From: Pedobacter sp. MC2016-24 | GTDB taxonomy: Bacteria; Bacteroidota; Bacteroidia; Sphingobacteriales; Sphingobacteriaceae | Length of the DNA stretch: 64,000 nucleotides | NCBI RefSeq assembly: GCF_015223055.1 | Contig: NZ_JADFBX010000001.1 | Span: forward strand, 310,001-374,000 | Reading direction: 5' to 3' | Part shown: positions 1 through 9,551 of the stretch, piece after piece | Layout: every line of letters starts with the position of its first letter | Numbering within the stretch: the first letter of the stretch is position 1 | The notes under the pieces: generated by a model | Databases searched by the model: none | What the model saw: the letters and a program-made list of their open reading frames with translations, nothing else | Told to the model about the DNA's origin: nothing | Position numbers and translations under genes: made by a program

Positions 1-45
1 TGGCAAAGATAGCCACAAGGTACTTAAATTGATTAAAAAAACATC

Positions 46-498
46 CTAGCGGGCCCATAATATACAACTGACCCTCCACGGGTACTTGCCGACTATGGGT
101 TTGCCCTTACTTTCCGCAGCTTTCCAACCATCCATTTTTAATAAAGCCTCTCTAACTTTAATTTTGCACTGATCCTCCATTCTGGTATCCAAAAATTCAA
201 TATCAACGACTTTACTGGAAGTATCAATAGTTAAAAGCATTTTAAGGCTAAATGGAAGATTATCTTTATCGTTAGTATTTTCATAAATAATAGGAAAAAG
301 TCTTTTCGAATATTTCACTAATCCGGGAATCCCGTCCTTGAAAGTAGGAAACGCAGATTCTGAATTCTCATCTTTTTCCCTAGGAAGATCGGATTGAGCG
401 TTGGTTTTAGACACAAATCCAACAAGTAGAACAATGAGGACAAAGGCTTTCCATTTTAACATAGATGATATACTTGATGTAAATACCTGATTCTTCAA
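46..498 (-). CDS. Exported TonB C-terminal-like protein
   Basis: The 150-residue product has a hydrophobic signal segment at about residues 13-35 ending in TNAQ, so it is exported. The rest follows the TonB C-terminal pattern used by many secreted Bacteroidota proteins: an F-x-x-G-hydrophobic helix near residue 52, a strand with a hydrophobic V-V-D-I-E-F core, and a late W-K-A...G-K-P-I-V-G-K-Y segment equal to the usual WxPg..nGkpV. No TonB proline-rich linker or long membrane anchor is visible, so a role as energy transducer is doubtful. A second start at residue 13 (462) is possible. Its upstream region is nearly repeated in front of the gene at 14672-15421. Confidence 0.7.
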   Translation of the reverse strand: MKNQVFTSSISSMLKWKAFVLIVLLVGFVSKTNAQSDLPREKDENSESAFPTFKDGIPGLVKYSKRLFPIIYENTNDKDNLPFSLKMLLTIDTSSKVVDIEFLDTRMEDQCKIKVREALLKMDGWKAAESKGKPIVGKYPWRVSCILWAR

Positions 499-512
499 AA
501 TTTTTATTTTAA

Positions 513-556
513 TGCTAATATAATACTTTCTAAGCTATTGAATAGCTCAACAACGC
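513..556. repeat. Duplicated promoter-region segment, copy 1
   Basis: This stretch matches 15448-15492 with a few substitutions (shared core GCTAATATA[A/G]TACTTTC followed by GAATAGCT). In both places it lies about 15-40 bp upstream of a minus-strand gene for an exported protein. Inside it, AGCTATT-g-AATAGCT (533-547) is a 7-bp inverted repeat. It is probably a shared promoter or operator duplicated with its neighbourhood. The rest of the 499-810 gap shows nothing convincing. Confidence 0.5.
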
Positions 557-810
557 TACATCGTCGTTTTTGAGGATCTCCAATTTCATCGATATAACAC
601 CGATTGCATTTCTTCCACTATTAATGTATCATAAAGTTCCTTGGATCCATTCGCTGATGCCATTAATAGTGCCCTCCTGTGATTCATGCCACTTGTTAAA
701 CAATTCAAGGCTATTTACGATTTATTTACAAAATTTACATTTTAATTTACAATCCAAATAACTCAGTCCGAATCATATCAAACTAGATTTGCTCATCAAT
801 TTTAAAGGAC

Positions 811-1371
811 ATGAAACATATGAAAAAATCCCTCTATGTGCTGATCTTACCACTGATTGTGGTGAGCGGACTGGTATTTGCTAATCGAGAAATTAAAAGT
901 AAAACTAAGCCATCTCAACAGAAGTTGTCTATTGCTGACAGGGAAGCCCGCCTGTTGGAGGACAGGAAAAAATGGGAGGCTTCTCCCGACGGTATAAAGT
1001 ACAACAAATGGGAGATTTCTCCTGAAGGTAAAAAGGTGCATGCCAGTCATGATAAAATAAGAAAGTACATAAAGGCTTTCAGCAATATGGATGCCGTGGT
1101 AACCTCCCTTACTTTTCAGCGCGAAAATGCGAAATCATCAGGCCCAAAATGGCTTATAGTGAAGATTAACGGTGAAGCATACATGATGCAATTTAGTCCT
1201 AAGGATTTTCAGCAGTTAAATAGCCTGAAAGTTAACGACAAAATAATCGTGAGAAGCCACAGCGCAGGTTACTCGCCTAATCATCCATATTTGATTGTAT
1301 CAGGCGACTATATTGAGCAAAATAGTAAGGTACTTTTTAAACGAGACTTTAGCAAAAATAACGGTTGCTGA
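811..1371 (+). CDS. Exported protein of unknown function
   Basis: 186 residues. The N-terminus is a signal peptide (MKKSLYVL start, hydrophobic core to about residue 25). A second ATG at 820 gives a cleaner signal peptide and may be the true start. A charged, helical stretch (about 28-85) with repeated K-W-E-x-S-P-[DE]-G-x-K units follows, then a mixed alpha/beta C-terminal part (about 100-186) with the look of an OB or SH3-like fold (K-I-N-G-E-A-Y-M-M, then K-V-N-D-K-I-I-V-R-S). I do not recognise the family. It stands alone on the plus strand. Confidence 0.7.
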   Translation: MKHMKKSLYVLILPLIVVSGLVFANREIKSKTKPSQQKLSIADREARLLEDRKKWEASPDGIKYNKWEISPEGKKVHASHDKIRKYIKAFSNMDAVVTSLTFQRENAKSSGPKWLIVKINGEAYMMQFSPKDFQQLNSLKVNDKIIVRSHSAGYSPNHPYLIVSGDYIEQNSKVLFKRDFSKNNGC

Positions 1372-1428
1372 AGATAGCTGCCTTGCAATCAACGAAAATG
1401 GTTATTAAAACAGGCTAAGCCAGCTTAA

Positions 1429-1500
1429 ATCTGTCACTTCACCTGTTTCAGTATTAAGCTAAAAGTAATCAACCATATTTCCGATTAAATAGCGATTTCG
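1429..1500. repeat. Dispersed copy of the 3' end of the NTF2-like gene
   Basis: About 72 bp match 19411-19482 with roughly ten differences, including cacctgtttcagtattaa and ttaaatagcgatt. At the 19-kb site this is the last codons and 3' flank of the DUF4440/NTF2-like gene. Here no coding part is left, so it is a remnant of a duplicated copy. Confidence 0.6.
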
Positions 1501-1525
1501 ATTATGCTTATTAATTTAGTCTTTT

Positions 1526-1561
1526 AGCCATAGGTTTAAGAACCTCTTGAAACCTATGGCT
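1526..1561 (-). terminator. Stem-loop after the Sus operon
   Basis: AGCCATAGGTTT and AAACCTATGGCT form a perfect 12-bp stem, extended inside by AAG/CTT, starting 15 bp after the stop of the minus-strand thioredoxin gene. There is no U tract on either side, so it is a terminator-like or mRNA-stabilising hairpin rather than a classical intrinsic terminator. Confidence 0.6.
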
Positions 1562-1575
1562 GAAAGATTGATCAA

Positions 1576-2706
1576 TTATAAATCAAAAATCTGTTGCAGC
1601 TTTGTATGCAAATCTGCACCATGAATATTGCGTCCGATAATCTTACCACTGGGGTCTATCAGAAAATTCTGGGGAATAGCAGATATACCGTACTTTCTGG
1701 CTAGCTCATGTCCTGGGATCCTCGGATCCAGGATTTGTGTATAGGCCAATCCATCCTCTTCGATAGCTTTTTGCCAGGCTTTTTTATCTTTATCCAGGGA
1801 AATTCCAATCACAATAAAGTCTTTGCCTTTAAAATCATGGTGAGCTTTTGACACAAAAGGGTTCTCTGCTCGACATGGGCTGCACCAGGATGCCCAAAAA
1901 TCTATAAATACATATTTCCCACGTAGATCAGTCAGTGTTATCAGCCGCCCATTCATATCAACCTGACTAAAATCAGGAGCCATCGACCCCACAGAAGTTG
2001 CCTTAGCCAAAGCAATGGCACGGCCAATTGTCAATCCAGAAGCAGACTGTCTAACTGCTTTTCCGAGCCCATTATACAAAGGTTCAGTTTTTTCCAGATC
2101 AATTAACGGACCCGTCACCTCACTAAGCAATAGCGCACTAAATTCGTAGTCTGGATGCTCTTTTATAAAAGCGATCTGGAATTGCTTTCGGGTGATTAAA
2201 CCCGCTTTATAACGTGCAGCCAACTGGTCATTAAGTGGTCTGGTGGTCGAATCCTTAACATTGATCTTAGACCACTGTGACCTGACGGATTGCAGTTCAC
2301 GCTCGGTGTCGAAAACGATTTTTTTGTATAGCGCATGTTGACTATTGAGCGTCGGACCTTGAACTTCGGCATGCTTTAATGAGTCTTTAGCCCGAACCAA
2401 AATATGCCCCTTTTCCAGATATAGACTCAGTACATCGGGTTCGTCTGTTTTACTCGAAGTCCCTGAATGAGCGATGCTAAGTTCTGCCCTGCAGGGTTCA
2501 GACACATGCCCATTAAACTCAAATTGCCCCGCACTCATTTTTGCAGAATCCAGGGCTGGTTTACCATTGCTGGAATACCTCAGATAAGCTCTGGCTGTAC
2601 TTGGATTTTCTAGGTGCTCTATTTTTACCTGCACTGAAAACACCTGTTGCTGCGCCAGGATCATCAAAGGACAACATAAAAAAATCATTAAAAATATCTT
2701 TTTCAT
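1576..2706 (-). CDS. TlpA-type thioredoxin with DUF4369-like N-terminus
   Basis: 376 residues from the ATG at 2706, chosen because it begins the signal peptide MKKIFLMIFLCC...LAQQ; the longer frame to 2736 only adds non-signal residues overlapping susD. The N-terminal half resembles DUF4369, usual in Bacteroidota TlpA proteins. The C-terminal half is an AhpC/TSA-thioredoxin domain with the redox motif W-A-S-W-C-S-P-C near residue 275 and a cis-proline S-A-I-P-Q. It probably acts in the periplasm as a disulfide reductase. Last gene of the sigma-FecR-SusC-SusD operon, 16 bp after SusD. Confidence 0.9.
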   Translation of the reverse strand: MKKIFLMIFLCCPLMILAQQQVFSVQVKIEHLENPSTARAYLRYSSNGKPALDSAKMSAGQFEFNGHVSEPCRAELSIAHSGTSSKTDEPDVLSLYLEKGHILVRAKDSLKHAEVQGPTLNSQHALYKKIVFDTERELQSVRSQWSKINVKDSTTRPLNDQLAARYKAGLITRKQFQIAFIKEHPDYEFSALLLSEVTGPLIDLEKTEPLYNGLGKAVRQSASGLTIGRAIALAKATSVGSMAPDFSQVDMNGRLITLTDLRGKYVFIDFWASWCSPCRAENPFVSKAHHDFKGKDFIVIGISLDKDKKAWQKAIEEDGLAYTQILDPRIPGHELARKYGISAIPQNFLIDPSGKIIGRNIHGADLHTKLQQIFDL

Positions 2707-2722
2707 AAGCATGATTGTAGGA

Positions 2723-4135
2723 TCAATAACCGGCATTTTGACTTAAATTCTTATTATTCACACGGTCAATCTGTGGAATGGGATACAATACAGAATTCGC
2801 TGTCCAGTTCGGCTTTTGACCTAAAACAGCAGTAGCACGTCCTGTTCTCCTCAAGTCATTCCAACGGTGTCCATATTCGCCAAAAAGTTCAATCCGCCTT
2901 TCCTGTTCTATTGCCAGCAAGATCTGCGTTTGCCCCACAGCAGCAGTTCCGCCCAAATTCGCACGGTTACGGATCACATTGATATCTGAAATGGCATTGG
3001 AAAAGTTACTTTGCTGTGCACGCGCTTCTGCTCGAATCAGGTATTGCTCCGCAAGACGTAAGTAAGTGACATATTCGCCTGTAGCAGTCGTATTTGCAAC
3101 TTTATTCTTGAACTTATAAAAGTAATAAAAAGGTCCGCCGGTATAATTGCTTATTCCTACCCAATTGCTGAACCTTCTGTCTCCGGTCTCAAAAGCATTT
3201 ACAAGGGAAGTGCTCAGCTGGTATTGAGGAACAGTGGTATTACTGACCGCATAGTTTAATCCTTCATAAGTACTACCACTTGCGGAAACACCCGATTGTG
3301 GTGCATCCAATTGAAAAATAGCCTCAGTGTTATTTTTCACATAAACAGTACTAAGGTTAGCAGTGCTAAGTAAACTATAGGTGGCATTGTTGTTAATCAG
3401 GACAGTTGCATTGGCTTCAGCATTGGCCCAGTCATTGGTGTACAGATAAACCCTGGATAGCAAAGCGATTGCAGCATAGCTGTTTGCCCGAATCCGCTGA
3501 CCCGATCCGTAAGAAAAATCGGAGACGAGCAACCCCTTAGCATCAATCAAATCTGAAATGATCTGCTGATAAACAACAGCTTTAGGAGTCCGAGTCAATG
3601 TATTATTTACTACCCTGTCAGTGGTCAGCGCCAAAGGTACATCTCCCCATAGATTAACAAGATAGAAATAGCAGAACGCCCTGATAAATTTCGACTCACC
3701 AATTGCCTGGTTTTTTACGGCGTCAGTAACACCACCACTGCTGGCATTGATACCTTCAATAATTGCATTTGCCTGGTAGATGACTGTGTAAAACCTTGAC
3801 CACATACCATAAGTGGTAACATTATTTGGCAAAATGGTATGTGTCAGAAATGGATCATAAACTTCCAAAGCTGTAGTGCTTAACTCATCTGCCGAGGCCC
3901 CAGTTGCGATACTTAAGTCGAATTGTAAACTTGCGGCGCTGCTGATTGCAAAAGAGCTGTAAAGTCCGGCAAGCGCAGACTTCACAGTATTGTCATTGGT
4001 AAACACTGTTTCGCTGACCAGCTGACTGTTGGGCGCATCCACATCAACGAATTTTTTGCAGCTTCCTGCCAATAAGACTAATCCAATTAGAGAGAGAATA
4101 AATATATTTTTATAGGTGATCAATAGATTTTTCAT
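2723..4135 (-). CDS. SusD/RagB-type outer-membrane lipoprotein
   Basis: 470 residues from the ATG at 4135. The lipobox L-A-G-S-C at about residues 21-25 is followed by K-K-F-V-D-V-D-A-P, a typical SusD start. Tetratricopeptide-like helices and the C-terminal signature with R-x-E-L-F-G-E-Y-G-H-R-W-N-D-L-R-R-T-G-R are present. SusD proteins cap the SusC barrel and bind the ligand at the cell surface. It starts 10 bp after the SusC stop, so the pair is co-translated. The substrate cannot be read from sequence; no glycoside hydrolase or peptidase gene is adjacent. Confidence 0.93.
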   Translation of the reverse strand: MKNLLITYKNIFILSLIGLVLLAGSCKKFVDVDAPNSQLVSETVFTNDNTVKSALAGLYSSFAISSAASLQFDLSIATGASADELSTTALEVYDPFLTHTILPNNVTTYGMWSRFYTVIYQANAIIEGINASSGGVTDAVKNQAIGESKFIRAFCYFYLVNLWGDVPLALTTDRVVNNTLTRTPKAVVYQQIISDLIDAKGLLVSDFSYGSGQRIRANSYAAIALLSRVYLYTNDWANAEANATVLINNNATYSLLSTANLSTVYVKNNTEAIFQLDAPQSGVSASGSTYEGLNYAVSNTTVPQYQLSTSLVNAFETGDRRFSNWVGISNYTGGPFYYFYKFKNKVANTTATGEYVTYLRLAEQYLIRAEARAQQSNFSNAISDINVIRNRANLGGTAAVGQTQILLAIEQERRIELFGEYGHRWNDLRRTGRATAVLGQKPNWTANSVLYPIPQIDRVNNKNLSQNAGY

Positions 4136-4145
4136 ACCTGATAGT

Positions 4146-7100
4146 TTAAAATGAGAAATTAATACCTGCAACAACAGTTCTGAGGGGTGGTGTATTATTG
4201 GCAGGAGTTTCCGGATCATATCCCTTGAACTTAGTAATAGTCATTAGATTTTGGCCCTGAACAAATACGCGCGCAGAACTCAACATCAAATGTTTCAAAA
4301 ATCGGCTGTCGATGTTATACGACAGGGCGATATTTTTCAACCTGAGGTAAGCGCCATTACTTAATACTGCATCGGATAAGGTATATTTATAGTAACTGTC
4401 ACCCGGTGTCCCTTCTATTCCAGCTCCAGAAGCCCGGGATGCTATCGCCCCATTTGTGGCTTTGAAAAGGTCATAGCTGTAGCTGGACATGTTCACAGGG
4501 TTATAACCCACCGGACTTGTGCCTGTGTAATATTCTATTCCATATCGTGTGCTCTTACCGGTAAACTGGAACAAAACATCCAGTTGAAGATTCTTATACC
4601 TGAAGTTGTTGTTCATTCCTCCAAAGTAATCCGGGTCTGTTTTACCAAGAGCTACATAGTCTCCAACACCGTTAATCGCCAAGCCAGGCTCAAAAAGCGA
4701 GACTCTGCCATTGTTATTGGCATCCAGAAAAGTAGGCAATTTTTTGTCTGCCGAGAGGCCGGTATATTTATAACCATATATCGTGCTGAGGGATTTTCCG
4801 ACTTCCATCAGATCAGCATAAGCGGAGTTGCCGATGTCTGGGAAACTAACCAATTTACTTTGTGCAAAACTGATGTTAAAATTGGTGGTCCAGCTGAAAT
4901 CAGCAGATTTGATATTCTGGGTTGTCAAAGTAAACTCCAGCCCTTGTTGTTGTTTAACAGCAGCCAGGTTGGCGTAAACGGATTCGAAGCCCGTCGCAAT
5001 ACTCAGGGCATTGCTTACTAAAGAATTATTTGTCCTATTTCTAAAATACGCACCACTGATCAAGATCCTGTCTTTTAAAAATCCCAGATCGAGGGCTGCT
5101 TCTAATTTTTTGGTCAGCTCCCACTCCAGATCAGGGTTCGCCAATTTAGCAGGGATCAAACCTTTTATTCCTGCATATCCATTAAAGGTAGTCTTATAAG
5201 TATCGAAATATTGGTAATCACCGATCTGGTCATTCCCAACAGTTCCATAACTGGCCCTTAACTTGGCAAAACTGATGAGCGGCAGGTTATTTTTCACAAA
5301 GGATTCCTCAGATAAAATCCAGGCTCCACCTACAGACCCAAAAGTTCCAAAACGTTTGTTCTGTCCAAATTTTGAGGAACCATCGTACCTGTAATTTACA
5401 TTTAGCAGGTACTTATTCATCCAATTGTAGTTCAATCGGCCAAAAACAGACTGGTATTTATATTCCGAATTAAAATTCCAGGCATTGATAGACCCCGCAT
5501 TTGAAAACGAGCCTAATAGTGCATCAGAAGAATAATTACTTCCAACAATGTAAAACGGCTGATCATATTTATTGTCCTGAAAAGTTGCACCTGCCAGGAC
5601 ATTTAGATTCCCTGAACCCAGTTTTAAGCTGTAATCCACCTGTGGTTCAACATTCCAGGTCTCGGCAATGTTTTGCATTCCGGTTGCCGAGGGCAACATG
5701 TTGGCTAAAGGATTGTTAGCCTGTGAATAATAGAGATTTTTTGAATCAGCGACCAGTTTATTATAAGAAGCATTCAATTTAATATTTAAGCCGCTGATGG
5801 GTGTATACTTCAACTGAATACCGCCAATCAGGTTATTGTTTTTCGCAGTATAATCCTGATAAAGGTTAGATAGCGGATTATTAAAAGCAAGATTAAAAAT
5901 GCTCTTATCATACCAGTATAGGCCACCAGTGGCATTATACAGCGGGAAATTGGGGGCCTGAGTTAACGCAACCTGCCCAAGATCACCACTATTGCCCTGT
6001 CTGGCAGTATTGTTATTTTTATCCAGTATAAGGGTCGCATTGACATTCGCGGTAAATTTCCGATCCGCAGAACTATGCTCCGCTGAAAAATGAATACTTC
6101 CTTTATTATAGCTATATCCCCCCGGTGTGACTGTCGTCTCTTTGTGGTAATTCCCACCTAATAGGAAATTGGTTAACTCGTTACCTCCTGAGAATGAACT
6201 GGAAAAATCATTTGTATGCGCCGTTTCACCAAACAACACTTTCTGGAAATCTGTAGATTGCGTTTGATCCCAAACCAGCAAATCCGGCGCATTCGTTACC
6301 GTAGGCGTTGCGTTGGCGTTTGCAAAAGCCTTGCGACGAACTTCCAGGTACTGATCGAGTGTCATATTTTCCACCCGGTGCAAATTTGCCACATCAGAAA
6401 CCCCTGTTCTATAACCAAACTCAGCCTTGGTTTTCCCCGCTTTTCCCCTTTTTGTCGTAATTAGGATTACGCCATTTGCTCCCCTACTGCCATAAATAGA
6501 GGTCGCATCAGCATCTTTCAAAATCGCGATATTCTCTATGTCATTGGGGTTGATTGCGTTGAGCGGACTATTACCAAATGTAGGTTGGAGGAATCCAACT
6601 TTATTGCCACCTGCAGTATATATTGGCTCTGATAGAAAAGGTACACCGTCTATAATGTAAAGAGGATTGCTACCGACGGCAGCAACACCATTAGCAGAAG
6701 GCAAAGAGTTCGCCGCACGAATCTGAACATTCACACCTGCTCCGGGTGTTCCACTAGCTTGTGTAATCAACAATCCTGGTACCTGACCCGATAGCGCCTG
6801 TAAAACATTAGTTACGGGTTGACGGGCAATGTCTTCAGCAGAGACTTTGGCAATTGAACCGGTGGTCAGGCGCTGATTCGTACTTTGTCCGTAAGCCACA
6901 ACCTGGACTTCGTCAAGTTTAGAAACACTCAGTTTGAGCTCTACCGTAATGTTGAATGATTTGCTATCCTTAACACTGATTTCATATTTTTCATAACCAA
7001 GGTAGTTAAATACCAATACATCGTTATCTCTCAGGTCGGTTAGTGCAAACTCACCTTTTTGGTTGGTCCTGGTTCCCTTTGTAGTTCCTTTTACAGAAAC

Positions 7101-7550
7101 GGTAACCCCTTCCAGCGGTTTTTTTTCACTAATAACAATCCCCTTTACTGTGATCGGCGCAGAAAATACCTGCTTCACCTTATCCAAGAAAGATTGTTCC
7201 AGTTGCTGGACGACAATATTTTTATCGACCAATTTAAAAGTAAGTGACTGATCACGGAAGATCGCCTGTAGTGCGGCGTTCAAGCTCACATCTGTCAAGT
7301 TAACGGATATCCGATTACTCTTGACCAGCTCAGACTCATACACAAAGGTGTAACCTGTTTGTTTCCGGATCTTATCAAAGACCTGATCCAGGCGTATATT
7401 CTTTTCATGAAGCGTGATCTGTCCAAGCGAACTGGCGCTTACAGAAACCAAGCTTATAAAAATGAGGATTATTGTCAGTTTCATGACCAGCAGGATTTTT
7501 TTAGGAAAGTACCATGCACAATAAGGCATAGCAGTAGAAATAAATTTCAT
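4146..7550 (-). CDS. SusC/RagA TonB-dependent transporter with STN domain
   Basis: 1134 residues from the ATG at 7550; starts at 7592 and 7484 (MKLTIILIF) are alternatives. In order: signal segment, STN domain (about 45-115, the part that signals to FecR), carboxypeptidase-regulatory-like beta domain (about 135-205), plug with the ...SGQVPGLLI and N-P-L-Y-I-I-D-G-V-P-F motifs, then a 22-strand barrel ending in an aromatic residue (...VAGINFSF). It imports a bound ligand using TonB energy. The STN domain and the upstream sigma and FecR genes mark it as a transducer that switches on its own operon. Confidence 0.95.
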   Translation of the reverse strand: MKFISTAMPYCAWYFPKKILLVMKLTIILIFISLVSVSASSLGQITLHEKNIRLDQVFDKIRKQTGYTFVYESELVKSNRISVNLTDVSLNAALQAIFRDQSLTFKLVDKNIVVQQLEQSFLDKVKQVFSAPITVKGIVISEKKPLEGVTVSVKGTTKGTRTNQKGEFALTDLRDNDVLVFNYLGYEKYEISVKDSKSFNITVELKLSVSKLDEVQVVAYGQSTNQRLTTGSIAKVSAEDIARQPVTNVLQALSGQVPGLLITQASGTPGAGVNVQIRAANSLPSANGVAAVGSNPLYIIDGVPFLSEPIYTAGGNKVGFLQPTFGNSPLNAINPNDIENIAILKDADATSIYGSRGANGVILITTKRGKAGKTKAEFGYRTGVSDVANLHRVENMTLDQYLEVRRKAFANANATPTVTNAPDLLVWDQTQSTDFQKVLFGETAHTNDFSSSFSGGNELTNFLLGGNYHKETTVTPGGYSYNKGSIHFSAEHSSADRKFTANVNATLILDKNNNTARQGNSGDLGQVALTQAPNFPLYNATGGLYWYDKSIFNLAFNNPLSNLYQDYTAKNNNLIGGIQLKYTPISGLNIKLNASYNKLVADSKNLYYSQANNPLANMLPSATGMQNIAETWNVEPQVDYSLKLGSGNLNVLAGATFQDNKYDQPFYIVGSNYSSDALLGSFSNAGSINAWNFNSEYKYQSVFGRLNYNWMNKYLLNVNYRYDGSSKFGQNKRFGTFGSVGGAWILSEESFVKNNLPLISFAKLRASYGTVGNDQIGDYQYFDTYKTTFNGYAGIKGLIPAKLANPDLEWELTKKLEAALDLGFLKDRILISGAYFRNRTNNSLVSNALSIATGFESVYANLAAVKQQQGLEFTLTTQNIKSADFSWTTNFNISFAQSKLVSFPDIGNSAYADLMEVGKSLSTIYGYKYTGLSADKKLPTFLDANNNGRVSLFEPGLAINGVGDYVALGKTDPDYFGGMNNNFRYKNLQLDVLFQFTGKSTRYGIEYYTGTSPVGYNPVNMSSYSYDLFKATNGAIASRASGAGIEGTPGDSYYKYTLSDAVLSNGAYLRLKNIALSYNIDSRFLKHLMLSSARVFVQGQNLMTITKFKGYDPETPANNTPPLRTVVAGINFSF

Positions 7551-7630
7551 TACTTTTGTAGTGTTTGGGTTAATACTTTGTTCAATCTTCAATTGTCTCC
7601 CCTTAATCGGGATTAGGTTGACCCATCATT

Positions 7631-7665
7631 ACCGCGGTTGTGGTCCAACACTTCCGCGGTTTTTT
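7631..7665 (+). other. Two-tier hairpin with T tract in the susC leader
   Basis: ACCGCGG (7631-7637) pairs with CCGCGGT (7654-7660), with inner GTG/CAC pairs (7640-7642/7649-7651) across a 2x2 bulge, followed by six T on the plus strand. By shape it is an intrinsic terminator for plus-strand transcription, but no plus-strand gene ends here. On the minus strand it sits in the fecR-susC gap, about 80 bp before the SusC start, as a 5'-leader structure. Confidence 0.55.
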
Positions 7666-7748
7666 ACAGGTTCCATTAGCCTCAGGCTCAGCGCTGTCGT
7701 AAATAGTTGATCATAATTGGTGGTTTAGGTTATTAAGTTGACGGTTAA

Positions 7749-8924
7749 TTACTGTATGACTACAATTCTGTTTGCTTCGATACTAAATCGTATTTTTAAA
7801 TAGGACAATACTTGTAATGCTGATGAAAGCGTCAGATTTCGATGTACATCTCCCGTAAAATGCTTTCCATTTGATTTTCCCTTAAAAACAACATCCACAT
7901 TATACCATCTGGAAAACGCCCTCATGATGGTAGCTATATCTGCATTTTCGAAATGAAAGAAACCATTGTTCCAGGCGATCGCCGCTTCGGCATTGGCTCC
8001 AGGCACCAATGATAGGTTTGTACCATTCTGAGCCTGTTGCCCAGGTTTTAAGTAAAGTGTTTGATGGAGATGATTGGTAAGCTTTACACTACCTTCCAGT
8101 AAAGTAGTTTTTGTTGCCGGCTCGTCAACGTAAGTATTTACATTGAAATGGGTTCCGAGCACCTCGATGGTCTGATTAGCTGACACCACTTTGAACGGCA
8201 TATTTTTGTGATGTGCAACCTCAAAGTACAATTCGCCAGTAACTGACACCTTCCGTTCCGATCCGGAAAAAGTAGTTGGATAAGTAATCGAAGAACCAGC
8301 ATTTAAATCAACTTGTGTACCGTCCGCCAGCGTAAGGTGATAGACGCCACCACGAGGTGTGGTAACCGTATTGTAAACAACACCATTTGCGGAACGCCCT
8401 TTAAGCGCCTGATAGTGAAGAGATCCGTCCTTGTCTTTAGCAACTACGGCATTTCCCTGCTGACCGAGATCGCTATGACCTTCCTCAGACAAGATGATCT
8501 TCTGGTTACTTGCCGTCGTAAGTATAGCCTTGTTTGTTGCTGGAAGGATATCCTTAGTTTTCAGTTGAACCATTTGTTCTTTCGGATCCGTATTAAACCA
8601 AAGAAAATATATCCCAAGAGAAAGTACGAAAAAAACAGCCATCGCAATTCCTATGCGGGGCCAGAGTACGCTCTTCCTGCTTTCAATTGTAGCAGGTTTT
8701 CTGGAATTACCTGAGGCAACACTTAGGTGCTGATTCAGTTTTTCCCAGTGTGCCTGAGTATCGTAGTCACGGTACCCAACTAAAAGGTTCGCAGTTTCCT
8801 CCTTAAGCTTCAGCAGCTCTTTTTTTAATTCTTATTCTTCAGGCGTTAGCTCCTGAATTCCTGATCTTTTGTCAAGTTCATCAAGTACCTTATTCCAGTC
8901 GATATGATTGTTATCCCGATCCAT
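7749..8924 (-). pseudogene. FecR-type anti-sigma factor, in-frame stop at codon 31
   Basis: An ATG at 8924, 39 bp after the sigma gene, opens a frame M-D-R-D-N-N-H-I-D-W-N-K...P-E-E that hits TAA (8832-8834) after 30 codons and continues in the same frame as E-L-K-K-E-L-L-K..., a membrane segment (F-F-V-L-S-L-G-I-Y-F-L-W-F) and a full periplasmic FecR domain (L-A-D-G-T-Q-V-D-L-N-A-G-S-S-I-T-Y-P; C-terminal DUF4974-like part). The intact protein would be 391 residues. Downstream sequence is well kept, so the stop is recent, a sequencing error, or tolerated by re-initiation; the first good internal ATG (8642) would delete the cytoplasmic sigma-binding part. Confidence 0.85.
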
Positions 8925-8963
8925 ACATGAACATGACGCAGGCTCATCGAAAATGGGTGACAA

Positions 8964-9536
8964 TTATTTAGAAAAAATAAAATAGATCAGATGAGAGAGG
9001 AGCATAATAAAGAAAGTTTGCTCCCGCAGCTTGGAGTAGCCACGTCTAAGCTGCGTTTTAACTGTGTTAACAGAAATACCTAACTTTTCGGCAATCTCTT
9101 TATAGCTTAAATCATGTATCGCGTGAAGCTCAAGTACTTTTCTTCGTTCTACCGGCAATTCATTGAATAATTCCAACACTCTTTTAAGTCTTTGATCTTT
9201 CTCAGGCACCTCTTCGTGATCGGCTTGTTGCTGATCAAAGCCATCAAATGGAACCACGACAAAATTTTTGTTAAACACAGACTGCCTTCGCAGATAATCA
9301 ATACATCTGTTTTTGACTGAGCGGTATGCAAACGCTGTAAAATTCCTTTTCAGTAGAAATCCGCTACATTCCTCCCAGTATTTAACAAAGAACTCCTGGA
9401 CGATTTCTTCTGCTACGTAGTGGTCCTGAACAATCTTGAAAGCGATCATACATAAAAACTGATGGTTACCTTTGAAAAGCCCCTCAAATTTTTTAATGTC
9501 CAGAATCTCTGGCTGACTACTTTGGTCCTGGTACAT
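8964..9536 (-). CDS. ECF-type RNA polymerase sigma factor
   Basis: 190 residues with sigma region 2 at about 22-90 (A-E-E-I-V-Q-E-F-F-V-K-Y-W-E) and region 4 at about 125-180 (L-S-Y-K-E-I-A-E-K-L-G-I-S-V-N-T-V-K-T). The C-terminus ends in a short hydrophobic stretch, as often in Bacteroidota FecI-like factors. It heads the operon with FecR and SusC/SusD; by analogy with FecIR it directs RNA polymerase to the susC promoter when the STN domain signals. With FecR damaged its control is uncertain. Confidence 0.93.
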   Translation of the reverse strand: MYQDQSSQPEILDIKKFEGLFKGNHQFLCMIAFKIVQDHYVAEEIVQEFFVKYWEECSGFLLKRNFTAFAYRSVKNRCIDYLRRQSVFNKNFVVVPFDGFDQQQADHEEVPEKDQRLKRVLELFNELPVERRKVLELHAIHDLSYKEIAEKLGISVNTVKTQLRRGYSKLREQTFFIMLLSHLIYFIFSK

Positions 9537-9551
9537 GAATGCCGATGATCA

